A stretch of DNA of 64,000 nt from Clonostachys chloroleuca (lineage: Eukaryota > Ascomycota > Sordariomycetes > Hypocreales > Bionectriaceae). The stretch covers positions 35,154,001-35,218,000 of the forward strand of contig JBANAY010000003.1 in the NCBI GenBank assembly GCA_037952775.1, read 5' to 3'. Shown here in pieces: positions 23,034 to 33,439 of this stretch (positions are counted from its first letter, which is position 1; every line of letters begins with the position of its first letter). The notes below the pieces were generated by a model, which had not been told where the DNA came from, searched no databases, and was given only the letters and a program-made list of their open reading frames with translations. The position numbers and the translations under genes were made by a program.

Positions 23034-26000
23034 CTACAGACCAATACTAATCGAAATACAGATTCCAAAAGCACAATTCTCGCCCGATGGGCACGGCCTG
23101 CTGAGATCACAGCTATTGCCCGATCCAGTTGCGCAGGTACCTCCATTGCAGACCTGGCCTGTAGGGCAGTCAGAGCTGGTGCTACAACCGCCAGTTGAGG
23201 GTCGGCAAGTTCCGGAGATGCAACTCTGACCCGTTGGGCAATTCGCACTGGTTGTACATGAACCAGTCGAGGCAGTCTGGCAAGTTCCAGCGTTGCATGT
23301 TTGGCCGGTTGGGCAGTCAGAGCTGGTACTGCAAGTGCCAGTTGAGGCCCGGCATGTTCCGGACACACAGGTCTGGCCAGTAGGGCAGTTTGCAGAAGTA
23401 GTGCATGTGCCAGTCGAGGCAGTCTGACAAGTCCCTGCATTACACGTTTGGCCGGTTGGGCAATCTGCAGAAGTATTACACGTGCCAGCAGAGGCTCGGC
23501 AAGTCCCAGAGACGCAGGTCTGGCCAGTTGGGCAGTCTGCGGAAGTGTCACAAGTGCCGGTTGAGGTAGTCTGGCAAGTCCCGGCATTACACGATTGACC
23601 AGTAGGGCAGTCTGCACTCGTATCACAAGTATTGGCTGAGATTTGGCAGGTTCCAGCATTGCATATCTGACCAGTAGGACAGTCTACGCTCGTAATGCAA
23701 GTATTAGTTGATGTTTGGCAGGTTCCCGCAATACAGGCCTGGCCGGTAGAGCAGTCTGCTGTAGTATCACAGGCGCTAGCAGAGGTTTGACATGTTCCGG
23801 AGATACAAGTTTGACCAGAAGGACAATCTGCGGTAGTATCGCAAGTATCGGTTGAGGTCTGACATACTCCAGAGATGCAGCTCTGACCTGTTGGGCAGGT
23901 CGCGCTTGTAGTACAGGTCGTAGCTGTCTGGCATGTTCCGGCGATACAGGTCTGACCAGAGGCACAGTCAGAGGAAACATTGCAGCTATCAGTTGAGATC
24001 TGACAAATACCAGAAGTGCAAGTTTGGCCAGTAGGACAGTCTGCGCTGGTATCACATGTGCGGGTTTGGCTCTGACAAACTCCAGAGATACAGCTCTGGC
24101 CTGATGGACAGTTTGAGCTATTTGTACAAGTAATAGCGGTCTGGCAAGTCCCAGAGTTGCAGATCTCGCCGGTGGGACAATCCGCGTTGATTGTGCAACT
24201 ACCAGTTGGAATTTGGCAGGTTCCTGCCTCACAATTCTGACCGGTTGGACAGTCAGCATCAATTGTGCAAGTTCCAGTTGAGGTACTCTCGCAAATCCGA
24301 GCAATGCAACTCTGTCCTGTCGGGCAATCCGAATCAAGCAGACAGGTATTGGCAACCTGGCAGAGCCCAGTGATACATGTCTGTCCCAGAGGGCAGTCTA
24401 AATCAGAATTACAGTCAGTGTTCGAGCCAGTGCCGGTCTGGCAAATACCAGCATTGCACGTTTGACCTGCAGGACAGTCTGAGTCAACGTTGCAAGTGTT
24501 AATACTAGGCTCAACCTCGCAAGTCCCTGCATTGCAAGTCTCGCCAGTAGGGCAATCGGAAGTAGCTGTACAGCTATTGCCTGATCCTACTTGACAAGTT
24601 CCAGCATTGCAGGTCTGGCCGGTGGGACAGTCGGAATTGACACTGCAAGTAGTATTGGATTCAACCTGGCAAGTCCCTTGATTGCAGGTCTGGCCGGTAG
24701 GGCAGTCAGAAGTAGCTGTGCAACTATTGCCTAAATCAACTTGACAAGTTCCGGCAACACAGGTCTGGCCAAAAGGGCAATCAGCGTTGACTGTGCAACT
24801 TTCGCCCGAGGTAACTTCACATGTCCCGGCGTTGCAGCTTTCCCCAGTTGGGCAGTCTGTGTTGACTGTGCAAGTACCTCCTGGACCGCCCTGACAAACT
24901 CCAGCATTGCAAGTCTGCCCAGTAGGACAGTCAGCGGTAACCGTGCAAGAAGTTGAGTCGGCCTGGCATGTACCTTCAATACAAGTCTGACCAGTAGGGC
25001 AATCTTCATTGGCTGTACAAATTTCAGGTAAGGTAATCTGGCAGGTCCCGGCAATGCAAGTCTGGCCAGAGGAGCAATCAGAGTTGAGTGTGCAGCTTCC
25101 ACCTGAGCCAGCTTCGCATGTTCCAGAAATGCAGGTTTCTCCAGTTGGGCAGTCTGAGCTAATTGTACAAGTACCGCCTGATCCGCTCTGACAGACTCCA
25201 GAATTGCATGTCTGGCCTGTAGGGCAGTCGGAAGAAAGTGTGCAACTCAAGCCAGCCTCGCAAGTTCCAGCATTGCAAACCTCCCCGGCTGGGCAGTCAC
25301 CATTGACGGTACAATCAAACGAGGTCGCCTGGCAAGTCCCGGCTTCACAGATCTGGCCGGTAGGGCAATCAGAGTCGACTGAGCAACTGCTACCCGAAGC
25401 TACCTCGCAAGTTCCAGCATTGCAGGTCTGCCCAGCGGGACAGTCCGAGTTGACGGTACAAGTTTCTGTCGGGTCGGCCTGACAGACCCCAGAGACGCAA
25501 CTCTGCCCTGTTGAGCAATCAGTGGCAACAGTGCAAATAGTTTGGATCTCGCAAGTTCCTGCATTACAGGTCTGACCCGTAGGGCAATCAGAACTGACTG
25601 TACAGCTGCTACCCGAAGCTGTCTCGCAAGTTCCGGCATTACAGGTTTCTCCAGTGGCACAGTCCGCATTGACAGTGCAAGTGCCGGTCGAATCAGTCTG
25701 ACAAACTCCAGCGACACAGCTCTCTCCTGTTGGGCAGTCAGAGGCAACAGTGCATGTAGTCAAGACCTGACAAGTTCCGTCATTACAGGCTTGACCGGTA
25801 GGGCAGTCCGTAGAGGTGATACAGCTGGTAGTCGTGTCGATTTCACATTGGCCGACCGCGTTACATGTCTGCCCAGAAGGACAAGCTGAGTCGCTGACAC
25901 ATGCCAGTGGAATTGCTGTACATGTTCCCTCATTGCAGTATGAATCATTGTCACAGTCAAGATCCTCAACACATAGTGCAGGCGAAACAGCACATGTAGA

Positions 26001-28211
26001 TGTCGCGGGATTACAGAACTGACCCGCGGGACAGTCTCCATTGACCTGGCAGCTTGTAGTGGGTGTTGTACACTGGCTGTTGATACAAACCTGGCCGTTG
26101 GTACAGTCGGCGCTGGAACTACAAGGCGAAGGGTTGGTGGATTCGCATGTTCCAGCTTCACAGGTCTGACCTGTAGGGCATTGTGCGTCTGAGGTACATT
26201 GTTGAGGAGGATCTACCTCGCACTGGCCTTGGTTACATACTTGGCCGGTTGGGCAATCAGTGCTCGTTTGACATGTAGCAACAGGACCAGCTGTACAAGT
26301 TCCGTTCTCGCAGGTCTCGCCATTTGCACAGTCGGTATCAGACTGGCAGTTGCCTGGGGAGCTGACACAGTTTCCTTGGGCATTGCACTCGGAGCCGGCA
26401 GCACAGTCTGCGTTTGTGGTACAGCTCCTAGGCACACAAGCCTGGCTGACGGTATCGCATCTCTCGTTTCCGTTGCAGTCGGTATCAAGCTGGCATACCG
26501 TGGGACTCACGATACAGATACCCTCGACGCCACACGCAAACGTGTTGGGGCAGTCTTGGTTGGTGGAACAAGGGATTGAAGTACATGTCTTCGTGGTGGC
26601 ATTGCAAGTCTGACCGTTGTTGCAGTCTGAGTCTGACTGACACTCTTCAGTAGATGTCGTAGCATTCACGCAGACACCGTTGATACCGCAGTTGAAGCCA
26701 GGAGGACAGTCTTGGATTCCTTGGCACACCTTTCGAACACATGCACGAGCGGCAGTGTTGCAGGTCTCGCCAACTGGACAGTTGGAATCGCCAACGCAGA
26801 GATATGCAAGGGAAATGCAGATGCCATTTTCGTTGCATTTGGATCCCTGGCCACAGTCAAAGCTAGTCTGGCACTGCTTGGCCACACAGGTCCGTGTGTT
26901 TGTATCGCAACTTTCAGCAGCAGTACACTGTGCACTCGTCTGGCAAGTAGTCGGAAGGACGACACAGATGCCGTTTGCGTTACATTCAGCGTTCCAAAGG
27001 CAGTCCGCTGTTGTCTGACACCTTGTTATGATGCAAGTGCGGCTGATGCGATCACAAGTCTGCTCTGGGGTGCAATCGTCGTCAACCTGGCAAAGGGAAT
27101 TCTGGATGATGCAATCACCGTTGATACACGTCTGACCATTGGTACAATCTCCACTATTTTGGCATGAATTGGTGGGAAGGGTGACACAGGCACCGGCATC
27201 GCAAACCTGGCCAGCATTGCAGTCTGTAGTGGCAGTACACCGCTCAAGATTTTGATACAGCGTGCAGTAGCCAGACAAGCAGAGCTCGTTGTTGGCACAA
27301 CCAATTCCTGAGGTTCCGCAGTTAGCGGGATCCTCGATGGGGATGCAGTTGCCGAGGACGCAAACAGTGTTTGATGGACAAGATGTGCCGTACCAGCCAC
27401 AGAGCGCAGGCTGGGCCCAGGGGACGCAGACACCCGAGACACAGACGAATCCTGGTGGACACTGAGGGCCTGTACCACTACATTGGGATGGGTTGTTGAT
27501 TTCAGTGCAGCCGCTGTTCAGGCAGACGGTGCCAGGGGGGCAGCCTGCTGTTGGGCAGACAGAAGGGTTGTCGATGGGGATGCATATGCCATCGACACAG
27601 ATAGTGCCTGCCTCGCAGCCACCGGGACAGAGACCTCTTTCAGGAAGAGTGAAGCAGGTTCCGAGGATGCAGAGACTGTTACTGGGACATACTGTTGCGT
27701 CGGGGCCACAACTAGAGGGTTCACCCTTGACGTCGACGCAAGTACCAGCAATGCAGACACTTCCGGGGCCGCATCCAAAGCCACACTGGCTATTGTCAAT
27801 AGTGGTAGGACGACACTCCCCGTTGATGCAACTAGTCCCGGGTTCGCAGCGCGTCCCACCGCAGTCGTCAGGGTTGGCAAAAGCCGAAACCGACTGAACA
27901 GCGACACATGAACCTCGGAAGCAGAAAGTGTTGGGGTCACACACATCCCCAGGACCAGCACAGTTCTGAGCATCGCCGAAAACGTCGAAGCATACACCAG
28001 CCACTTGAATGCCTCTATAGTGGCAGTAGCCCTCATCGGGCCAGTACCAGGAGCCGTCCCCCTTTGGAGCATACTCCTGATTATTGCTGTCAAGGCGATA
28101 ATGGTCATCGCTATCCCACCATGGGTTGGCAGGGGAGGGATTGCTGGTTTGTTGGGACAGGACGGTGGTGAAGGTGGCCAAATAAGCCAAGTTAAGTGTA
28201 AAGCGTGCCAT
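23034..28211 (-). CDS. Giant secreted four-cysteine tandem-repeat protein (Dickkopf-N/EB-module-like)
   Basis: A single uninterrupted frame of 1725 residues. Residues 1-19 are a signal peptide. Residues about 20-60 are a Trp/Tyr-rich head. From about 60 to 324 there are roughly nine longer cysteine units (about 30 residues each, pattern C-x(3-7)-C-x5-C-x4-C). From residue 325 to the end I count 57 short units of about 24.6 residues with the core C-x5-C-x5-C-x4-C, consensus near CTxSDCPTGQTCNAGTCQ followed by a Ser/Thr/Gly linker. Nearly all units keep four cysteines, so two disulfides per unit are expected. The tail ICISISIGL has no GPI signal, so the protein is probably secreted or wall-associated. 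The repeat core recalls Dickkopf-N/EB cysteine-rich modules; function is unknown. Ser/Thr linkers are likely O-glycosylated. Confidence 0.9.
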   Translation of the reverse strand: MARFTLNLAYLATFTTVLSQQTSNPSPANPWWDSDDHYRLDSNNQEYAPKGDGSWYWPDEGYCHYRGIQVAGVCFDVFGDAQNCAGPGDVCDPNTFCFRGSCVAVQSVSAFANPDDCGGTRCEPGTSCINGECRPTTIDNSQCGFGCGPGSVCIAGTCVDVKGEPSSCGPDATVCPSNSLCILGTCFTLPERGLCPGGCEAGTICVDGICIPIDNPSVCPTAGCPPGTVCLNSGCTEINNPSQCSGTGPQCPPGFVCVSGVCVPWAQPALCGWYGTSCPSNTVCVLGNCIPIEDPANCGTSGIGCANNELCLSGYCTLYQNLERCTATTDCNAGQVCDAGACVTLPTNSCQNSGDCTNGQTCINGDCIIQNSLCQVDDDCTPEQTCDRISRTCIITRCQTTADCLWNAECNANGICVVLPTTCQTSAQCTAAESCDTNTRTCVAKQCQTSFDCGQGSKCNENGICISLAYLCVGDSNCPVGETCNTAARACVRKVCQGIQDCPPGFNCGINGVCVNATTSTEECQSDSDCNNGQTCNATTKTCTSIPCSTNQDCPNTFACGVEGICIVSPTVCQLDTDCNGNERCDTVSQACVPRSCTTNADCAAGSECNAQGNCVSSPGNCQSDTDCANGETCENGTCTAGPVATCQTSTDCPTGQVCNQGQCEVDPPQQCTSDAQCPTGQTCEAGTCESTNPSPCSSSADCTNGQVCINSQCTTPTTSCQVNGDCPAGQFCNPATSTCAVSPALCVEDLDCDNDSYCNEGTCTAIPLACVSDSACPSGQTCNAVGQCEIDTTTSCITSTDCPTGQACNDGTCQVLTTCTVASDCPTGESCVAGVCQTDSTGTCTVNADCATGETCNAGTCETASGSSCTVSSDCPTGQTCNAGTCEIQTICTVATDCSTGQSCVSGVCQADPTETCTVNSDCPAGQTCNAGTCEVASGSSCSVDSDCPTGQICEAGTCQATSFDCTVNGDCPAGEVCNAGTCEAGLSCTLSSDCPTGQTCNSGVCQSGSGGTCTISSDCPTGETCISGTCEAGSGGSCTLNSDCSSGQTCIAGTCQITLPEICTANEDCPTGQTCIEGTCQADSTSCTVTADCPTGQTCNAGVCQGGPGGTCTVNTDCPTGESCNAGTCEVTSGESCTVNADCPFGQTCVAGTCQVDLGNSCTATSDCPTGQTCNQGTCQVESNTTCSVNSDCPTGQTCNAGTCQVGSGNSCTATSDCPTGETCNAGTCEVEPSINTCNVDSDCPAGQTCNAGICQTGTGSNTDCNSDLDCPLGQTCITGLCQVANTCLLDSDCPTGQSCIARICESTSTGTCTIDADCPTGQNCEAGTCQIPTGSCTINADCPTGEICNSGTCQTAITCTNSSNCPSGQSCISGVCQSQTRTCDTSADCPTGQTCTSGICQISTDSCNVSSDCASGQTCIAGTCQTATTCTTSATCPTGQSCISGVCQTSTDTCDTTADCPSGQTCISGTCQTSASACDTTADCSTGQACIAGTCQTSTNTCITSVDCPTGQICNAGTCQISANTCDTSADCPTGQSCNAGTCQTTSTGTCDTSADCPTGQTCVSGTCRASAGTCNTSADCPTGQTCNAGTCQTASTGTCTTSANCPTGQTCVSGTCRASTGTCSTSSDCPTGQTCNAGTCQTASTGSCTTSANCPTGQSCISGTCRPSTGGCSTSSDCPTGQVCNGGTCATGSGNSCDLSRPCPSGENCAFGICISISIGL
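23112..27239 (-). repeat. Coding minisatellite, about 72-75 bp units
   Basis: This is the DNA underlying short cysteine units 1-56 of the giant protein. Units are about 72-75 bp, diverged towards the 5' end of the gene and most alike near its 3' end, where a 147-bp two-unit period is visible. The array keeps the reading frame throughout. Confidence 0.85.
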
Positions 28212-28313
28212 GATGGTTATTCAACTAGATCATTAGAGCAAGAGGGGCATTGATGTTCTGGCTGAAGCCCTGATGAGTTGTAGAGATCTCAGTTTGCTTG
28301 GCCATTCAGACAT

Positions 28314-28322
28314 CTTATATAG
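28314..28322 (-). promoter_or_regulatory. Putative TATA box of the giant repeat gene
   Basis: CTATATAAG on the minus strand lies about 105 bp upstream of the start codon at 28211. Position and sequence suit a core promoter; there is no further evidence. Confidence 0.5.
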
Positions 28323-30692
28323 AGATATCAGATATTCAAGACGCTCGGAAATATGGAGAGTCAACTCTTGACCAAAAGTCATGATGCTATCATTTTGCAA
28401 CCCATCTCTTAGTGCACCTCCTGTTAGAATTTGGGTGGCTTTCTGAAGCACTCTGGTGCCTTTCGGGTTAGATCACAACGCTGTTCAAACATCAGCTGGC
28501 ACCTCGAAGCATCGACAGATCGACAGGTTGGTTAGAGTTCTCGTGGAGAAACCCGAATTGGGAAATCATACAAACGGCATACACAATAAAACAAGAACGC
28601 CAAACTTAATAAGGTTTCATATGATGCAGCGAGAAGATTACGGGGTATTCTAACGGTAAGCTCTAACGTAACAGCCAGTTTTGTGCTAATTCTCGATGTT
28701 ACTGCTCGTGTCAAACTAGGGGTCTAGGTTGGAATGTTCAGTCCGAAGTATGTAAACTGATGCTTAGCAGCAACGGCTCACTCTCGCAACAATCCAGTCG
28801 CCTCTCAACGTCTCAGTAGCTAAATATGAGGCTGAAATATGATGGGAATGTGAGAGAGGCTCTAATGATGTGGTGGTTTTTCCGTCTAGTGTTCGATGGG
28901 TTGGCTATCTGCGTTTCGTACTAAAGATCGATCTTATGAACCAGGTGGCTCCAGATAACGTTACGGACGGTAACGGGTAACATAGATTGAGTTTGGATAT
29001 ACTGAAGCTTTCTCCAAACTGTCAAGTCTCCGCATTCCCAAGCTTGTCGATCCCATAGCAAGCTAACTAAATCGTGGAGTGAACTGGGCTAAATGCCAAG
29101 ATCTTATGGCTGGATCTGCTTCTGGATATGATACTCTTTATCGAAATTTCGCGCCCTGTGCTTGTAGATTCTCAAACGGCTGGTTGCCCTCGCCCGCGGT
29201 AGGTTAGTCTTTGTAACGTCCGCTTAGAATAGTATCCTAATACCACGAACAGGGAGGACGATGCTTGATTTCTTTTCATCAACGCGCAGCTATGAGACTA
29301 CAATGGCATGACGAGAGGCTTTCTGCCATAGATGGGCGTATTGTACTACCCAATGCCTACTCTACACCGTCCGGTATCCAGTGATAGTGTATTAGATTCA
29401 TGGAAGGTTATCTGGAATGAAAAGTGGTGGAGAATAATGTGTTCATCGAAGCTCTACTGTCGGTAAGTGCCGTCCGCTATATCTCGGCCAACTAGTATCG
29501 AAAGCTTATGGAAAATTCGCCAAGAAACGGCTGAACATGCATGACTCCTATAACAGATGCATGCCCAGTGCGTGGGGACTAGTAAGATATAGCTAGGGTG
29601 GAATGATGGTTTAGCATTCCAGTCTGCCATCTGCGCACCAAGATTAGCTCAACGGTAAGTAGGTCATCTAAGCCCACCATTCCTTGTCCAGCACTTTCTA
29701 GATAAAGTAGCCTTAAGCTAGAGAAAAAACTAATATCCACTTCCGACTTCCGCCCGCCTCATCTGTCTGACAGGTTGGCTAAGCGAGCTTGTTTCTATCC
29801 TTAAGCTTGCGTCTGGTAACAGGTTGAGCTGAAACTGTTCCATTCCACAACAAACCTCAAATTCTGGTTGCAGAGCATATCATTCACGTCACTTCAAGAT
29901 ACACAGGCTGAACAAAGCCACTTGTCTGAAATCGATCTACAGCTGTCATTCAGCCAACGCGAAGGCAATTAATGGCAAAATTCGGCTCGCTTTCCACCTG
30001 TGGGACATGCTCCTCATTCCGAACAGATGCGATAAGTCAGGAACCCTGGTGACTTCGGTTCTCTCCTGGCCAGCTGCAATTTCAATTCCAGAGATGTTCA
30101 AGAAACGCGGTTCTCAGATACCGAGAATTGGGTAAAAAGCATTCCGGCGGGAAAGCCTAGAGGGGCTCTGTGAGGCAAACTAGATGATAGTGCCAAATCA
30201 TTAGTGTAACTGATTAAGGAGCAGTGTTCACTTTTGGCCCTATGTGGCATAGGCTTTTCTCTTCCCTCTTTTCCGTTCGTTGTATCTGGTTCAGAAGGAC
30301 TGATTATTTAATTGAAGCCTCTGACGCAAACGAAACGGCCAAGGCTGCTGCTAATATAGAATTTGAGTAGCAAATGTGAACAGTCAACGTCTTCCCTCCG
30401 AATGGATCAGAAGCACATGACTATTTGCCGTTTGTTCGGGGAGCGCAGATGCTGCCACATTGAAACTGGCGCAGTTGAGTTGTGTTTTTCTCTCGCGGGC
30501 AGGGTGTCATGTAATTTGATATTTGCAGATGAATGAACTCTCTTCCAAAAACAGTGGAGTTTACTCAATAAAAGGAGAAATTCAATGCTCTATATTGGAG
30601 AATTGAAAGCAAGTTTCCAGCCACACATGCCTCACAAAGATGCTCAAGTGCTGTTGGGGAACACTGCTCAAACAACATCATAGTGACTATAT
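28323..30692. other. Gene-poor 2.4-kb stretch
   Basis: It holds the upstream region of the giant repeat gene, then sequence with only short frames. I see no transposon relic, RNA gene or tandem repeat in it. Confidence 0.5.
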
Positions 30693-31962
30693 CTATTTAA
30701 GCTTCCATATTTCCTTGATGAAGTCTGCAACTTGTGTGAATTTGTAGTCCGGCAGCAGTTGGTTCCATTCATCCGTTACGTCCCAGAGGCCATGATGCCC
30801 CCCGAGTAAAACGGACACTGTTGCCAGTTTGGAGAAGGCCTCCAGCTGATCCTCGGGGATCCCAGGGAATGGCAGGCGAATATAATTCTCCGACTTGAGC
30901 TCTTTTGCCTCGAGATCCTCCATCTTCTCCCATTCGATAGTAAAAGGTTTCTCTACGAGTTGTGTCAGTAAGCTTGTGTGGAATTGAGCCAGATAATATC
31001 CGAGATCAAAGTCTTCAAAGAGTAAGTATAGCATGTACCTCGAGCACTTTCAGCAATTCGGATGAGCTCTCCCACGGTGACCCGACTTCCTTGCACTCCG
31101 CCCACCGGGGGCCATTCACCCTCATACTCAACAGCGCGAGCGACCACAGCAGCGACATCGTGGGCGGTGGTGAAAGTGAGCTGATCGTCCAAGGTCTCCT
31201 CGGCGAGCAGAGCCCGACCGTTCTCAAAATCAATATTTGTGGGCATAGTCGTCAGATACTTGGAGACTTTGTGCGGATGGCCGAGGTAGTTCATATAAAG
31301 CCCGATTTGGAATCTAGTGTACTCGAGAACCTATCGGGCGTCAGTCAAGCCATGCCGTGGCATTGAAGAACCAATTACCTTTTTATCCTTATTGAGGTCC
31401 TCTAAATAACGACTGACTTCGAGTTTGCCAGCGTACCATGGCATAATATCGATACGGCTCTCCAGTTTAGTGCCACTATTTTGATCAGCAATTGCAAACA
31501 TCGATGAACGGTTAATACCACGTACGTTGCCCATTCAGCAGGGGCGTAACGTTTGACCCCTGCTTTCACCGACGCATCGATGATCCTCTTCTGGACTACA
31601 TTGCCAGGATCATTGAGCACGGCAAAAAAGCAGAGGACTGTTTCGACGCCCTCAAATAAATTTACAAGTTCCGCTTCATCTCCATATGATGTCTGCACCC
31701 ACTTGACTCCCGATATCGAGGGAAACTGCGAGGGATCCTATAATAGCGTTAAACTCGGAATTTATGTGGTCAAATGTGTCCAGGGGGAGCAGGAAATGTA
31801 ACCTTTCGGATCAGGGCAAGAATTTCATGCTTGTTACTTTCGGCAAGTTTATCAATGACCTCTCGGGCCAAGTCTAGGCCCTTTGTTAGATTCGTCTTGG
31901 TATGACGAATAGTGCATCGTTGACTTACCACCAGATGCTCCGGCAATGGCTATTTTTACCAT
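30693..31962 (-). CDS. NmrA-like NAD(P)-binding protein (isoflavone-reductase type)
   Basis: Six exons read in phase: 31962-31929, 31873-31803, 31737-31526, 31475-31379, 31330-31039 and 30952-30693, with introns of 48-86 nt, giving 321 residues. The spliced N-terminus MVKIAIAGASG-DLAREVI is an atypical-SDR Rossmann motif. PAEWATGTKLESR and RFQIGLYMNYLG follow as in fungal NmrA/isoflavone-reductase-like proteins. These bind NAD(P)(H); some are reductases, while NmrA itself is a nitrogen-repression regulator without activity. There is no Tyr-x3-Lys pair of classical SDRs that I can see. It is divergent from the bZIP gene, 324 bp between starts. Confidence 0.88.
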
Positions 31963-32286
31963 TGTGGTGTCAGATTATGGCAAATTTTTAAAGTACGAGG
32001 GATGGTTAAATATGACAAGAATAAAGGTTGCACATTGTATCAAGAAATGCCAACTACGTACCTATTTATGTGATTTCTAACGTCCACTCTGAGGCTATCA
32101 CAGAGTCTAATCAGAGTTCATTAGCGTGCCCTTCACGTAAAGCTGGTGAGATGGCCCACCTCGACGGTCCAATCTTGGCCCCGGTTACGTGATCGGACAG
32201 GAAATGAGCCGGCTTTGCTTGCTAAGCTGTGGTCTCACCACCGTCATTCGCCATCTCACACGGCCATCTGCCATCTATCACCCCAA
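31963..32286. promoter_or_regulatory. Shared divergent promoter, NmrA-like / bZIP
   Basis: 324 bp between the two start codons. No clear TATA box or repeated motif is visible. An in-frame ATG at 32146 could lengthen the bZIP protein, but the added residues look like leader sequence. Confidence 0.45.
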
Positions 32287-33439
32287 ATGGACGCCAAAGA
32301 ACGTGTGGGACAGGAGGAACTGAGCATGTCTGCCGACCTATCCAGTGAGCGTGTCAATCTAGACGAGGATGTGATTGTAAGGTCCCCATCACTGATTCTT
32401 GACCCCACATCCGACCACTGACCCATCAATCAATGGCCAGCGCCGGCGTGAACGTGGACGACAAGCGCAAGCAGCCTTCAGAAAGCGGCAAGCTCACGCA
32501 AGCCAGAAACTGAAAGACCACAACCGCGATCTCAAAGACAAGATTGAGAAGGTCGTCAATGCCACATGCGGGGATGAGCGGCCTGAGCTGCTTGATGCCA
32601 TCGCCTCCCTTGCTCACAGTGTGGATGTGGATATCACTAGGCTCATCCAAGGAAAGGAAACAGGCTATCAAAGCAGCCAAGATATTATCATTGATCCTAG
32701 GACCAGGGATTTCATGTATGAATCCGGCGATCCGGGGAGATATGACGTCCCTCCTTCAACATTCCTGCAGAGGCGGGTCGATTATGGCGTGTGGCTCGAT
32801 CCACTGCATTACACCAAGGTCTCATTACCACCCGAGGACATCGTTCCGTATCTCGGGCCCGGAGCAAAGACATTTGCAGGCCGCCTTTTCTGGTTCGTCA
32901 TGGAGCACGGCCATAGCAAATGCGACTACCCACATCCAGATCAGGCTATGATGAGGAAGAGGGTCCTGGGCCATGCAAAAGCTATGGACGGGATACGGCC
33001 GCCTTTCATCAAGGCCATGGTGGAAGCGAGGATACAGTACAAACAAACGGGCGAGATATGCCATGAGAATGCTGCAGCGGGGGAATCTGACTTGGCGACG
33101 GCAGTTTGTAGTCAGGTCTTGGAGGAATACCAAGCGACGGGGAGGGACCCGACTCTTTGGCTATCATGCCTATCAACCGAGACGCACATACGAAGCCTAG
33201 TCGGCGACGGCATTTTTGATAGCACTGATAGTTTCTCGGGCTCTGGGGTGGATCCATTTCATCACAGTCTACTGGAAGGGATCCAGTGTAGGCTGTATGA
33301 CACGTTTGTGTGCTTCGGAGATGGGCCTAGGTGGACAACGGAAATGGTCAATGAGGCGCTTCAAGAATGGATAAGTAGTGAATCTGGTACGGCTAACGCG
33401 TATTTTATCAGTGACACACTAGATATTTGCAATTCTTAA
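32287..33439 (+). CDS. bZIP transcription factor with fungal DUF3425-type C-terminus
   Basis: Exon 1 (32287-32376) and exon 2 (32441-33439) are joined by a 64-nt intron (GTAAGG...CCAG), giving 362 residues. The junction yields the basic region RRRERGRQAQAAFRKRQ at residues 31-47, followed by a short, weak zipper of two or three heptads. The rest (from about residue 130) contains PPSTFLQRRVDYGVWLD and a long helical domain with LPPEDIVPYLGPGAKTFAGRLFWFVMEHG, which matches the C-terminal domain common in Aspergillus-type bZIP proteins. It should act in the nucleus. The usually invariant Asn of the basic region (N-x2-AQ) is Gly here. It is divergent from an NmrA-like gene. Confidence 0.85.

Noticed and set aside
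23200..27900. Many long frames on both strands across the repeat gene
   Set aside because: They are shadows of the repeated coding sequence; periodic composition keeps other frames open.
23034..28211. The repeat array as CRISPR or a transposon array
   Set aside because: Units are coding, vary in sequence while keeping cysteines, and have no constant repeat with unique spacers; the organism is a fungus.
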